DNA of 64,000 bases from Takakia lepidozioides. Its lineage: Eukaryota; Streptophyta; Takakiopsida; Takakiales; Takakiaceae. How positions within the stretch are numbered: position 1 is the first letter of the stretch; each line of letters begins with the position of its first letter. Both the position numbers and the translations under genes were made by a program. The stretch is from assembly GCA_030704615.1 (NCBI GenBank), contig CM060731.1, positions 2,108,001 through 2,172,000 of the forward strand. The letters are read 5' to 3'. This document shows positions 40,631 through 52,089 of this stretch, piece by piece. The notes under the pieces are model-generated. The model worked only from the letters and a program-made list of their open reading frames with translations. It was not told the DNA's origin and did not search any database.

Positions 40631-42365
40631 ATGAGGGAGGAATTGAGCCCTTGGTATACGGCAATCTTGAACATTGTCAGTGTCACTGGTAGTGTTGAGT
40701 GCAACCTATGTGGATTAAAGCTTTCTTATCGTAAGGATCGGTTGTTCGCTCACCTCGGCTATAAAGGTGTGAAGAGCGCTGGGGTGGGTTTATGCCCCAA
40801 AGCATCTATGCGGGTAAGAAGCCACTTTGCCCAGTGTGGAGGCAATATTCCAATGTCTTTGGATCTGGACATGACCTCTAAGCAGAACACTCCATCTTCC
40901 CGTTAGGATGCCCCGATTAGTACCCAGGGCAACTCTTGTGAGGCTTCGGGTGTCATTGGACAAGTGGGTTGTGCCGGAGCAACACCTGCTTCAACATCTC
41001 TTTGTACCCCTACACTTCAACGGAGTAGAGGATTACGGCGGCAATCCATGCAGGAAGGTCTTAACTTGTCTGCGAAAAGACAGTTGGATAAAAAATGGGC
41101 ACAGTTTTTCTTCGAGGCCAACATATCATTTAATGTGGCAAGGCTTCCGGCATTTGTTTCTGCCGTTAGAGCAACCTCGGAGTCCAGATCCACGTACGTG
41201 CCTCCGACTTATCACAATCTCCGCACAGGATTGCTAGAAGGCGCCATGACCGAGCTTACCCAAAAGGTCAACGATAGGACGGGCAAGTGCATCAGAAAAT
41301 ATGAAAGCATTATGTATGCCGATGGTTGGAGTTCTATTACAAACAGACCGTTGTTCAATGTCATGCTCGTATGTACAGCTGGGGAATAATTCTTGGGATT
41401 GGTCGACACTAGCGGCGAGAAGAAAGATGAACGTTATCAATGTCAACTATTGACGGACTTCATCAAATAGGTCGGAAGTGATAGAATCGTGCAAATATGC
41501 ACAGACAATGCCGCTAACATGAGAAACACTGCAGACATGTTGCTGGCACGTTATCCCCATATATACTATCAAGGTTGTGCTGCTCATATCCTTGACCTCC
41601 TTTTGGAAGATTGGGGAAAAGAATAGTGGATGAAACAACTTGTCAAGCGAACGAAGACTGTTGTGTCGTTCAACCGCACACACCACATCCCTTTGGCAAT
41701 ATATAGGATACATGAACCCAAATACAGCCTCCGCAATCCAGGCGAAACTCGTTTTGCCACTAATTTCTTGATGGTGGATCGGTTGGTGATGGTGAAGAGC
41801 AGTCTGGAGCACACCATCATCGATCCTCAATGGGATGCGTACACACGGACATCGCGGGACTCCAGAAAAGCCAAGTCATTGGGCAAAAGTCGAAAAGTTC
41901 GAAATAACATTCGCAACGATGATTTATGGAAGAAATGTGAAAACTTTGTTTATATGGTAGAGCCGGTGTTAATTGTCTTGCGGGAGTTTGATGGAAAGCA
42001 ACCAGTAATGGGCAAGGCATGGTTACTAATGCAAAATCTTGAGAAGCACGTCCAATCCTTGAGGCATCATCCCTTCTCCTTGGAACCTGAACTTGCGGAC
42101 AGTGCTGAGGATGCATTTTACGACCGTCGTTCGATGGTTCGAACAGACTTGCATTATGCGGGGGTTTTGCTCAATCCATTCTTTCTCGACAATACCATGC
42201 TCCGAGACGACGTTGATGCCAAGGCCGGCCTCGTGCGAGTGCTCATGCGACTGGCTCCGCCGAACCATGCAGAGAGAGCTATATCCGAGTACCAATGCTT
42301 CTCAGATCGCCGCGACCTTTTTGAGGACATGCCCGATCCAGAAGAGCTCAATATGCCAACCTGGA
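40631..42365 (+). pseudogene. hAT transposase (BED-like finger, DUF659), 3' truncated
   Basis: ATG at 40631. The N-terminal zinc finger of BED type (VECNLCGLKLSYRKDR, FAHLGYKG, ending SHFAQCGG) ends at TAG (about 40904). After frameshifts come KKWAQFFFEANISFNVARLP, then DUF659 (YADGWSSITNRPLFNVMLV, DTSGEKKDE, QICTDNAANM, YQGCAAHILDLLLEDWG), then the central region (PKYSLRNPGETRFATNFLM, NFVYMVEPVLIVLREFDGK). In-frame stops occur at 41387 (CAA to TAA against the sister copy), 41468 and 41624. The dimerisation domain is missing: homology to the minus-strand sister ends near 42365. hAT transposases cut and paste DNA using a DDE core, with 8-bp target duplications. Confidence 0.85.
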
Positions 42366-42564
42366 CTTCTTCCCCAGTCCGCCAACAATCTGAAGTTGTC
42401 ATGCTATGCTGAGGCTGCTGCCAGAGAGTTTAGTCTGCAGGCATCTCCATCTCATCTACTTTGCGACCGTAGGGAAAATGTGCACAGCAGGGCTAGGGTT
42501 TATATAGATGGTAGCGCTTCAAAGTCAGATGCAAACTTTACTTGCAGTGGATAGTGGGTTTTTT
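42366..42564. other. Junction segment between hAT and chromovirus fragments
   Basis: About 200 bp of unassigned sequence. No gene recognised. Confidence 0.4.
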
Positions 42565-43086
42565 CAAACAGAAAGGGTGAATTCCGTGGTGAAGCAGATC
42601 TTGCAGAATTACGTGTCGGTAGACCAATCGGACTGGGTGGAGCACTTGGATGCGGCAAAGTTATATTATAATAACACAAAACACTCCGCAATGGGAGTTT
42701 CCCCTTTCGTATTGGTCTATGGAAAAGCACCTCTGGTGCCGACAAGTTGGGCCCCCTAAGACGTTGAGGAACCGGCAGCAGCAGCGGTGCTGGAAGAACG
42801 CGAGCGTTTGTTGAAGCTCGCAAAGTACAACATTGCCAAAGCTAGGAAACGGTATGAACGGTAGGCGAATCGGAAGCGGAGGGAAGTTAAGTTTGAGGCA
42901 GGCACGGAGGTCTGGTTGAACATCAAGAATTCCAGACTACCTCCGGAAGTGAGTCCGAAGTTCGTACCTCCGTATGCGGGACCCTTTCGCATCCAGAAGG
43001 TTATGAATGAAGATGTGTATGAATTGGAGCTGCCGGCAAACAGCAAGGTGCATCCGGTATTCCACGTCTCCCTTTTGAAGCCTTAT
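42565..43086 (+). pseudogene. pol: Chromovirus integrase C-terminal fragment
   Basis: Starts QTERVNSVVKQILQNYVSVD, in the integrase core after its last catalytic Glu motif. It includes VSPFVLVYGKAPLVP, KRREVKFEAGTEVWLNI and VHPVFHVSLLKPYF, and stops before the chromodomain. Stops at 42758 (TAA) and 42863 (TAG, from a CAG-like codon). It is colinear with 7.6-8.2 kb and 50.6-51.3 kb of the two chromovirus copies, but on the opposite strand. Right after it the sequence switches to an LTR-like segment. Confidence 0.85.
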
Positions 43087-43104
43087 TTCAGTGGGACTTA
43101 CTAG

Positions 43105-43642
43105 TTTTGGCTGCTCACCGGGACATAATGGTCCCCCTTTACTCCTCCACTTGATCCTCTCTCAATTTGGGCCAAGTGGAAATTCCCTTTGGTCGATGGC
43201 AGTCCGGAACAGCTCCCCACACCTTGGTCGTTTTCCGGCTCGCACGCTTACTCACTAGTTTTTGGTCACCAACGGGCTTGCACCGTTCTCGGGGTTACTA
43301 CTCCCTATATATACTTCTGTGACTGTCCGCGGGGGTTTCACAAACAACCATGCCATTTTATGGCGAACCACCACGAAAACCCTCGATTCCCGGTGATGAG
43401 TCGCGGTGAGTCTTGGCCCACCCACCACGGCCCCATTGGACCGTGATGAGTCCCAAGACTCCCCATGACTCCCACCACAAGGTCTCCGCCCCCATGGTGA
43501 GTCCTATGCCACCCCCACTAAGTCCCACTAAGCTACCACCACCCCTCGTGGAACCACCCCCACCGCAACCCGGTGTGCGGGGCTCCACCTAGTGAGCGCC
43601 TCCGCCTCCTTGAGTGCCTGGGGCACTCAGGAATCACCTTGA
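43105..43642 (+). repeat. LTR-like segment, diverged member of the 725-bp family
   Basis: Matches the 48956-49490 part of the LTR at 48864-49588 (CTGCTCACCGGG, CCCTATATATACTTCTGT, CACTTAGTGGGGGTGGCAT region on the minus strand) with about a 36-bp difference region near 43150. Both ends are truncated. Its orientation relative to the adjacent integrase fragment is opposite to that in the element at 48.9-54.7 kb, so the junction is a rearrangement. Confidence 0.8.
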
Positions 43643-44440
43643 ATCAATGCATATCCCTTCACCAACTTGATGACAGGTAAGGACAAATTTTCCCACCCAA
43701 ACACTTGAACAGCCTTGACATGGCTTTGGCAACATTATTGTCTTTCACACCAATTTCGAGGATTCTTTCTTTTGCATCGAGATCATGGTTACCAAATCAA
43801 TTGAAGGGTTTCCAGGGGTAAGTCTTAGTCAGAACTTGTAGAACAAGAACCATGTCTTCCAACATTCTTGCCCTCGTACAAAATCCTAGAGTCATTTTTT
43901 GAGTCACAACTTCACTAGAATCATTCCAAGATTGCCACACCTCAAAAGGGTTTTTTTCATGGATTTTTCATTGATCAATCATAGAAATAAGCTATGTGCA
44001 TGTACATGTACAATCAATCGAAATGATGGGTACAGTTATGTGCGAGAATTGTTATGTAGCTTTGATTACGTGTCTAATCAACTTGAACATCATCATCCAG
44101 AGCTTCTTCGTCCTCATCAAGCTACAAGTCTTCTTGGTCATCGGAGTCATCGTCATAAATGGTCTGGTCAGCAAAAGGCACATCTGAATCATTGTCGTGC
44201 ACCTAAGCATCGTGCCACAACATATATCGCTGTCCAACCACACTTCCTAGCACATAGTCCTAGAAAGCCACGCCACAATAGTGATACGGAAATGGTGAAA
44301 AGAGACCCACTCTATCACGTTATATAAGTCAAGCCAATGGCACCTTTGCTAAAAGACTCCACCATACAGACCTCACCCACTCTCCATCTCAAGTACTACA
44401 GCTATGGCGGGGAGAGAGGCCTCGCCCTAGTTGCAAATTT
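43643..44440 (-). pseudogene. Mostly unassigned; acidic transposase-like tail at 44065-44200
   Basis: On the minus strand 44200-44065 reads DSDVPFADQTIYDDDSDDQE and LDEDEEALDDDVQVD-stop, with one TAG inside. This resembles the acidic C-termini of plant hAT or CACTA transposases. The rest of the interval shows no gene. Upstream coding was not found. Confidence 0.3.
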
Positions 44441-44502
44441 GGACGTGACGTGGCGTTGACGCGTCAGCCCGACGTCAGCGACGGACGTGCGTCACATCCT
44501 AA
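44441..44502. other. TGACG-rich block before array 2
   Basis: GGACGTGACGTGGCGTTGAC, GCGTCAGCCCGACGTCAGCG and ACGGACGTGCGTCACATCC. Parallel to 39012-39090. Confidence 0.5.
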
Positions 44503-44655
44503 ACCGACGTTACTGTACATAAATATGTTTATTTTTTTACTTTACTATTGACTATTTACTATGAGAACCGACGTGGCAACCGATGTTGCCTCATTACGTG
44601 GACTTCATTAATTATCTGTAAAATTTATATATTATAATTTATATTGTCAATCATG

Positions 44656-45062
44656 CGACCGTCAGCAAAGGTTGGTCGGACAAATTTTTATTTTTTTAAA
44701 ATAGGTGCGACCACCAGAAGGGGGTGGTCAAATATTTTTTCTTATTTTTTAAATGGGTGCGACCACCAGCAGGTGGTGGTCGCAGCATTTTCATTTTTTT
44801 TTAATAGGTGCACAAGCAGAGGGTGGTCGCACATTTGTTTTTTTTTTTAAATTGGGTGCGACCACCAGCAGGTGTTGGTCGCAATTTAAAAAATAAATAA
44901 AAATAGGTGCGACCACCAGCAAGTGGTGGTCGCAACTTTTGGGTGCGACCACCAGCAGGGGATGGTCGCACATTTGTAATTATTTTTTAAATGGGTGCGA
45001 CCACCAGCCGGTGGTGGTCGCAGACTTTTTTTTTTTTGTTATTAGGTGCGACCGCTCCCTGG
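44656..45062. repeat. GCGACCACCAGC palindrome array
   Basis: About nine units GTGCGACCACCAGC ... GGTGGTGGTCGCA at about 50-bp spacing (44656, 44707, 44759, 44807, 44855, 44906, 44942, 44994, 45046), with T/A-rich spacers. The same unit type is found at 60314-60810. It lies upstream of the TATA box at 45123. Confidence 0.9.
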
Positions 45063-45122
45063 ACACGTGGCGAGGCGTGAATGGGCAGCAGAGGCGGTCG
45101 CACGTCAGGCCTCTCCGGGCAG

Positions 45123-45130
45123 TATATAAG
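45123..45130 (+). promoter_or_regulatory. TATA box of kinase-like gene
   Basis: TATATAAG within AGTATATAAGGGCC, 295 bp before the ATG at 45418 and 60 bp after the palindrome array. Confidence 0.6.
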
Positions 45131-45417
45131 GGCCTACCCCTCATTCCCAACCCACTTTTTTCCCTCTCTGTGAGTGCGGTTCTGGGGCTTCTTGGAGTTT
45201 GAACTTCGGTGGCCAAGACTGAGCGTGGGGGGGGGGGGGGAGAAAGTAGATTTGTGTGGGGGAGGAGTTTTCGCTTTTTTTTCCTGGGACTGCGGGAGAG
45301 TTTGCTTTGGGTACTATATCAATAGAGGGTGAGGGTCTGCTAGTATATAAGGTTATCAATAGTCTGGGTTTAGTTTTCCGTTACGAAGCCGCGTCTATTC
45401 CGCAGAGTATTTTCATC

Positions 45418-46859
45418 ATGTCCGGAAATGTTGCTTCGAACGCAGTGTCAGGGGGTTCTTCAGAAAGTGGGCGTAAAGGTAGGAAGCGTAAACATGCACA
45501 TGAACGGGATAATCAGAGTCAAGACTATCCAAGCGCAGAGGCCGTGAAGGTAGTGAAGCAAGTAGTGTTGGATTATTTGAAGGACAATGACATAATGCGT
45601 TTGGATTTTTTGTATGTCCGACATGGGAATGAGGGGTTCCTTAGATTCCAGCACAATATGGAGATGAGAATGAGGGAGGCTTTGGCCGGGGATGAATGGG
45701 AGGAGGACAGGGCGAAGTTCCAGTTCACGAAATGGATGGAGGACCGGGCCCATGATGCCACATGGAATCTGAGGCAAACCATGGACAAGTTTGTTACGAG
45801 AACACATGTAGCTGAAGATCGCATGCCAACTTCGGAGGAGGAGTTGTTTGTGCTTGTGGATTGGTGGTCTAACATGGCAAAGGCCCACGCCAAATGACGT
45901 ACGAAACCACTCCTGGAAGGCAGGGTCCTCGTCCGCGGATGCGGCATTGAATGTGAGATATATATCCACAAACGCACAGGTACAACAACTCGACGCGCCC
46001 AAACAGGGAGGGTATGGTACAATTCGGAGGGTTAGAATTGTTGGGGATTAATTCATTCCTCCATCTTGGGAGCTAACAGGGAAAACGCCCAGGGAAACAA
46101 ATGCTGAACTTGCCAAAGTCCAACATAACAATGAGGCGTTGGCTATAAAGTTCCATCATTTCGGCATCAAAAAGTATTTTGCGTTGCATCCACGTTGAAA
46201 TGAAGGTTACACACATTGGTGGAATGGGGGGACCATACGATCATGGTTGAGTATTGACAGGAAATGGGAGAAGGAAAATGGATAACAGGGAGTTAATGGA
46301 ACGACGGGGGACGGAGCAGGAAATGCAGGAGGTCAACTGACTGGTTCGATTCCGACAGAATCGCACCCAATTGGCATAGGCGCTTTTGCACATCATGCTC
46401 AACGTCCATAATCACCACCTCTTGCACAACGACATGTCCCCCGACAACATCTTGTTGCGATGTGTACATCGGGGTATGCGATTGGGGGATGGCCTCCATG
46501 ACGGATGACCCAAAAACCACGTTGTACATTTTCGAGAGCAGAGACAAGATGATAAAGACTATCGCACATAGATGGTGGATTGCACCTGAAATTGCAATTG
46601 TTCATAATGTAGCCAACAACTAGTCAGATGGCACACCTCGTAGGCCCCCTCTAACCGTGCCATCAGAGACCTTTGCAATTGGGAAGATAGCCCAGGCAAT
46701 AAATGGGGGTAACACGTTCGATGCAAGCATGTTCAACGATATGTCTACTGGAACCTGTTTTGTTTCCGCTCTGGAAAACTTGTGTGTAGACACAGTAGAG
46801 TTGCGGTACAAACTAGAAAATGTTGTGAAGCATTTCATGACGGGGCTATTCAATTGACC
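45418..46859 (+). pseudogene. Protein-kinase-like gene carried by a transposon (decayed)
   Basis: ATG at 45418 starts a 160-codon frame with a basic NLS-like segment (GRKGRKRKHAHERD) and charged helices. A stop at 45895 lies inside overlapping frames. From about 46007 the kinase order is clear, in shifting frames: GGYGTIRRVRI (Gly loop), GIKKYFALHPR, WWNGG, HNDMSPDNILL (46425-46457, HRD-like catalytic loop with His-Asn-Asp), YIGVCDWGMA (46465-46494, DFG-like Asp-Trp-Gly), HRWWIAPE (APE motif), then SETFAIGKIAQAI and an end at 46857-46859. Frameshifts are needed before the catalytic loop, between it and DWG, and after HPR (TGA). A TAG (46621) lies before SDGTPRRPPLTV. The catalytic Asp (46431) and DWG Asp (46480) are retained. 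It lies between a palindrome array and a satellite, so it is probably cargo of a DNA transposon. Confidence 0.7.
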
Positions 46860-46869
46860 TGAGCCCAAA

Positions 46870-48343
46870 AATTGCTGGAGGATGGATAGAAACTTGTAGA
46901 CCTCTGACTGTACATCATGTGTGAATAAATGTTGTTTTCAATTGTGTTTGTCTCGTACCATAATGTTTTAATGGTTTGTTACTTGGCCATGGCACTTGGG
47001 TCCATCATATGGGATAATCAAGCACCACACCCACTAATCTTGAAGAGTGACAGTGTACACCGGGTCAATGGGTGAACCAATCGTTCCCCTGCCAAATGAT
47101 TTTAGATTGATTTGAAACTTTGGGAGTGTCTTGTACATGCCCTCTTTAAGTTACCGGACAAGTATGAGGTCAATCTAAAATGGTTCTAAGGGTGAACCAA
47201 TAGTTCCCCTATTAAATGATTCATGATTGAAAATTGGTTGAAAGGTTTAACGAGTCGTTCGGGGGGCAAATGATTATTTCTTCGCTTGCAACTTTGTGTA
47301 CGTGATTTGTACGTACTTAAGCACATTTGGACCAAAGTTGAACTTCAACAAAGTTGTTTGAATGGGTTATTCAAATTCATAAGGATAAACAATATTTCGC
47401 CTGCACATGAATTGTTTTTAATTCCATTCTGAAGCCATATGCTTGATAACAACATGAAGAGTTGCATGCAAAATATCACCATGAACAGACATCGTCTGCA
47501 TCCAAAACACATTTTATTCCCTCATTTGCACTCCAAGGTGAAGTTATCTTCAACTTCATGCACTCTTCATAGAGATTTCTGCAATAGTGAGCATAGAGCA
47601 AAGCATAAACGTTTTTTTCCAAACATTTTTCTTTGGTACATTTTTTGGCAAGGATGTGGTGGTGTGAGGGTTCAACTCACAAAACAAAATCAAGCCAAAA
47701 ACAAAATCATTGCGCCCCACAATCCTATGCCCTCTAAATCATTTTATTTAGTAAAAATCCAGTTCAATTCAAAATTGGATGAAAGGGTGAACGGAAACTT
47801 CCCCGATGAAATGATATTTTATTGCTCCGAAATTTTGCAAGTGACTTCTACATGCCCTCTTACACGTCTTTGAGAAGTATGACATCAATCTAAAATGGTT
47901 TAAAGGATGAACCAATCATCCCCCTACCAAATGATTTTAAATTGATTGAAAACTTTGCAAGTGTCTTGTACATGCCCTCTTACAGGTCTTTCACAAGTTT
48001 CAAGTCAATCTAAAATGGTTGAAAGGGTGAATCAATCATGAGCATATCAAATGATTTTGGAGTGCTTTAAAGCTTTGCAAGTGTCTTTCACATGCCATTT
48101 TAAAGGTACCGGACAAGTATGAGGTCAGTAAAATATGGTTGAAACGGTGAACCAATTGTTCCCCTATCAAATGATTTTACATTGCTTTGAAGCTTTGCAA
48201 GTGTCAGCCACATGCCCTCCTACAAGTACCGGACAAGTATGACGTGAATAAAAAATGGTTGAAAGGGTGAACCAATCATTCCGCTATCAAATGATTTTAT
48301 ATTGCTTTGGATGTCATTGCTTTGATAATTCTAGCCCCCCAAT
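46870..48343. repeat. Satellite locus 2: 120-bp units and long spacer
   Basis: Units GGTGAACCAATCGTTCCCCT ... AAATGGTTGAAAGG at 47070, 47193, 47909, 48029, 48149 and 48269 (period 120 bp). 47400-47760 is the long-spacer type (CTCTTCATAGAGATTTCTGC). It follows the kinase-like gene. Confidence 0.85.
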
Positions 48344-48645
48344 GGCCCATTGTAACCCTTGAATTACAATTCAAAATGCAATTCAAGCCCTTAAAATTGG
48401 TAATGCCAGTCCCTAAAATGACCAACCCCGGCCGCCCCTCAAATTGTAATTTGAGCCCTTGAAATTGTCAATTCCAACCCCTCAAATTGCACTTCTAGCC
48501 CTTGAAATGGCAGTTGCCAGTGCAGCCCCTGAAATTGGCAATTGAAGCCCCTGGAATGGCAGCTTCAGCCCCTCAAATGGCAAGTCCAGCCCCTGAAATT
48601 GGCAAATCAAGCCCCATAAATGGCAATTTCAGCCCCGGAAATTGG
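48344..48645. repeat. Minisatellite, AGCCCCTGAAATTGGCAA type
   Basis: About twelve irregular copies of a 20-26 bp unit with alternating CCCCTGAAATTGGCA and CCCCTCAAATGGCA. Confidence 0.85.
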
Positions 48646-48863
48646 CTATGGGTGAACCAATCATTCCCCTGCCAAATGATTTTGGATTCATTTGAAACTT
48701 TACGAGTGTCTTGTACATGCTCACTTAAAGTTACCGGACAAGTATGATGTCAATGTTAAATGGTTCAAAGGATAAACCAACAGTTCCCCTGTTGGATGAT
48801 TCATGATTAATCGTTAACGATTGATCTCATATTACACTCGGACCTATCAGAGGGTACATTGAA
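48646..48863. repeat. Satellite units up to the LTR insertion site
   Basis: Further 120-bp satellite sequence and the 5' part of the 1-kb unit (CAGAGGGTACATTGAA). The last five bases TTGAA (48859-48863) are the left target duplication of the LTR element. Confidence 0.85.
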
Positions 48864-49588
48864 TGTCGCGCACCTCCCTTCGGTAAGCTCCCCCTCAAGT
48901 CATAGTTACTCGCTTTGATGCGCGCGCCTGACTCCCAACCTGGCCGCCGGGCCAACTTGGAGCTTCGGCTGCTCACCGGGGCATAACGGTCCCCCTTTGT
49001 TCTCCCAAAGAACCCTCCACCGATTTGGAACCAGCGGGAATTCCCTTTGGTAGTTGGCAGTCCGGAACAGCTCCCCACTCTTTGGTCGTTTTCCGGCTCG
49101 CTCGCTTACTCACTAGTTTTTTGTCACCAACGGGCTTGCACCGTTCTTGGGGTTACTACTCCCTATATATACTTCTGTAGCTGTCCGCGGGGGTTTCACA
49201 ACCAGCCATGCCATTTTATGGCGAACCACCACGAAGACCCTCGATTCCCGGTGGTGAGTCGCGGTGAGTCTTGGCCCACTCACCGCGGCCCCAATGGACC
49301 GTGATGAGTCCCAAGACTCCCCACGACTCCCACCTCGAGGTCTCCACCCCATGGCGAGTCCTATGCCACCCCCACTAAGTCCCGCTAAGCTACCACCACC
49401 CCTTGTGGAGCCACCCCCACCGCAACCCGGTGTGCGGGGCTCCACCTAGTGAGCGCCTCTGCCTCCTTGAGTGCCTTGGGCACTCAAGGGTGCTTCAGCC
49501 CCCGTACCTATCGCTGCTACTGCCCCCACCACAGGGGCAGCCCCTCTTGTGTCCCGACCCCCTGCCCTCAAGGCAAAGGGCCGCGACA
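48864..49588 (-). repeat. LTR A, 3' LTR (725 bp)
   Basis: Complete, with TGTCGCG/CGCGACA inverted ends and a TATATATA box (about 49164). It has the same 725-bp length as the solo LTR at 52090-52814. On the minus strand a 110-codon frame (49113-49445) is open, and it is also open in the other two family copies. Confidence 0.88.
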
Positions 49589-50470
49589 CACACCCCTACC
49601 AACAGGGAGTCGATGTCCTCATCGACTTGTCTATTTTGTAGAAACGAACATCCAAGTTGTGGCGTCCCACATCAAGGAGTTTGTTTCCGTACCATGGCGT
49701 CCCATGGCAAAGAACCAAACCCCACACTTGACTCTACTCTCCACTAGCTAGTTCGGCCGACTTCCTCCAAGTCCCGGCCAAGGGTGGAGCCTCTCAAGCT
49801 CCTCCCAGTGCACTCTTCTTGGCCTACTTCAAGGCCAAGGAACGATCCTCCCCGAGGATCGAATCGCCTTACTGCAACAACATTGCTTGCGACCGCTCAT
49901 GATGCCGCTTTTGGCATCACCTTGAGCAAGGGTTCCCTGGAACCCTCTTTGACTAGGAAGATAACCTTGAACCAACCGTGCGCCCCAATCACTACAATTG
50001 GGTCCGCCTTGGAATGCTGGCCTGAGGTACGGGAACACGCCAAAGCCGCACTACGACTTCGTCCCGAGGCTACACGATTATAGTACGTGAACGGAAGCAC
50101 GTAGCTTCCGCGTTAGCCCGCACTACAAGGCAACCCCCTCGGTAGCGCAGTTATAGTACGCGCACGCGCCAGGTGCGCACTAGCACGTGAACTCCCAAAG
50201 AATGCGCAAGTTTCCTTGCCCCTTGGATGGGGGTCACTCGATTTCGGCACTACGCAAACACACGATTAACCCAATTTACCTCTCCCACTTTATAAGCTAG
50301 AATGCATTCTACACACTAGCCAACCATACCATGCATCACCATTCCAAACAAAATAGGACACACAACATTTGGAATCCATTTCATTTATAGCACATTTTGA
50401 ACAATACAAGTTTTTGCAATCGGATTCCTAAACTAGCTAAACTGGGCTAAGCATGCATTTCCTCCCCCAC
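49589..50470 (-). other. Internal region between chromodomain and 3' LTR
   Basis: About 880 bp without a clear gene. Near 49589 the minus strand reads TTGGTAGGGGTGTG just before the LTR, a possible polypurine tract. A second G-rich tract lies at 50457-50469 next to the chromodomain stop. 50050-50200 has ACGTGC/GCACGT-rich short repeats. Confidence 0.45.
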
Positions 50471-50491
50471 GCTCCAAGGTTGATGTCCCCA

Positions 50492-52089
50492 TCAACGCTT
50501 CTTCCGTTTTTGAGGTCGCCCTTCGAAAGCTACAACCGCCTCGGACGCGTTTCCCATTTCTGAGGCACGTACCCAAGATGCCTCCACATGATGATAGCCC
50601 TTCCATTTGACGAGATACTCCGTTTCTCGGTTCTTGAACCTCCTCGACTTAAGTATTGCCTCCACCTCGTACTCAGGTTCATTTTCATGATCCAACAGCA
50701 TAGGTGGCGGACGCAACACTTGATGCCGATTCGGACGTGCTTCATCTTTGAAGTAAGGCTTCAAAAGGGAGACATGGAATACTGGGTGCACCTTGCTGTT
50801 TGCCGGTAGCTCCAATTCATACACATCCTCATTCATAACCTTCCGAATGCGAAAAGGTCCCGCATACGGAGGTACAAACTTCGAACTCACTTCCGGAGGT
50901 AGTCGGAAATTCTTGATGTTCAACCAGACCTCCGTGCCTGCCTCAAACTTCACTTCCCTCCGCTTCCGATTCGCCTGCCTTTCATACCGTTTCCTAGCTT
51001 TGGCAATGTTGTACTTTGCGAGCTTCAACAAACGCTCGCGTTCTTCCAGTACCGCCGCTACTGCCGGTTCCTCAACGTCCTGGGCGGCCCAACTTGTCGG
51101 CACCAGAGGTGCTTTTCCATAGACCAATACGAAAGGGGAAAACTCCCGTTGCGGAGTGTTCTGTGTTATTATAATAGAACTCTGCCGCGTCTAAGTGTTC
51201 CACCCAGTCTGTTTGGTCTGCCGACACGTAATTCCACAAGATCTGCTTTACTACGGAATTCACTCTTTCTGTTTGGCCGTCGGTCGTAGGTCGGAAGGCG
51301 GTGCTCATCTTCAGCATCGTCCCCATCTTCTTCCAAAGTGCTCTCCAGAATTTACTCGTAAACTTTGGATCGCGGTCCGAGACAATATCCTTCGGGACTC
51401 CATGATATTTTAAGACGTGGGCGAAGTAAAGTCGCCCTGTCTCCTGCGCCGTTGCCGTCTCCTTGGTGGGGATGAAATGGCCCATTTTACTGAACCTATC
51501 CACCACCACCATGATTGCATTGAATCCTTTTGACAGCGGCATAGCAGTCATGAAATCCATCGAGATGCTTTCCCAAGTCCCCTCTGGAATCGGCAAGGGT
51601 TGTAACAGCCCCGCTTGCTTTTTGTACTCGCTCCGGTTTTGTTGGCATGTGGTGCATGTCTTGACATACTCCTCTGCCTCCTCCCTCAGTTTGGGCCAGA
51701 AATACTCATTCTTCAGGAGTGCCGCAGTGCGCTTGGCTCCGCCGTGGCCCGCAAGCGGGCTATCATGGCATTCTCTCAAGAGGCTATCTCTGATCCTCCC
51801 TTCGGCACGTAGAGACGCTTTTGCTTATACCGGAGCAACCCATTTTGCAAGTGGAACTGCGATTTAACCCCCATTCTCAAGTCTTGCATCACGGACTTTG
51901 CCAGCTCATCCTTCCGGCAAGCCTTCCGGATCTTCCTTTGGAGCGTCGTCTCGCCCTTGTACACCAACAAGAGCTGCTGCTTTCTACTTAAAGCATCGGC
52001 CACCACGTTGTCTCGTCCCGGTTTGTACTGGATATCCACGTCGAACACCGCCAAAGTATCTTGCCACCTAAGTTGTTTTGGGGACAACT
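50492..52089 (-). pseudogene. pol: Chromovirus RNase H end, integrase, chromodomain, copy 2
   Basis: Same order as copy 1 (7446-8960): [20 protein letters not shown] and KPGRDNVVADALSRK (Arg codon intact here), H2C2 finger, integrase core, chromodomain (EYLVKWKGYHHVEASWV). Two single-base frameshifts relative to copy 1: loss of a C near 51791 and an extra A near 51141. It is separated from its RT by the solo LTR. Confidence 0.88.

Noticed and set aside
45418-46859. Giant-virus insertion (kinase plus SET genes)
   Set aside because: Kinase and SET genes occur in giant viruses, but the flanks here are transposon arrays, a TATA promoter and satellites, and no viral core gene is seen.
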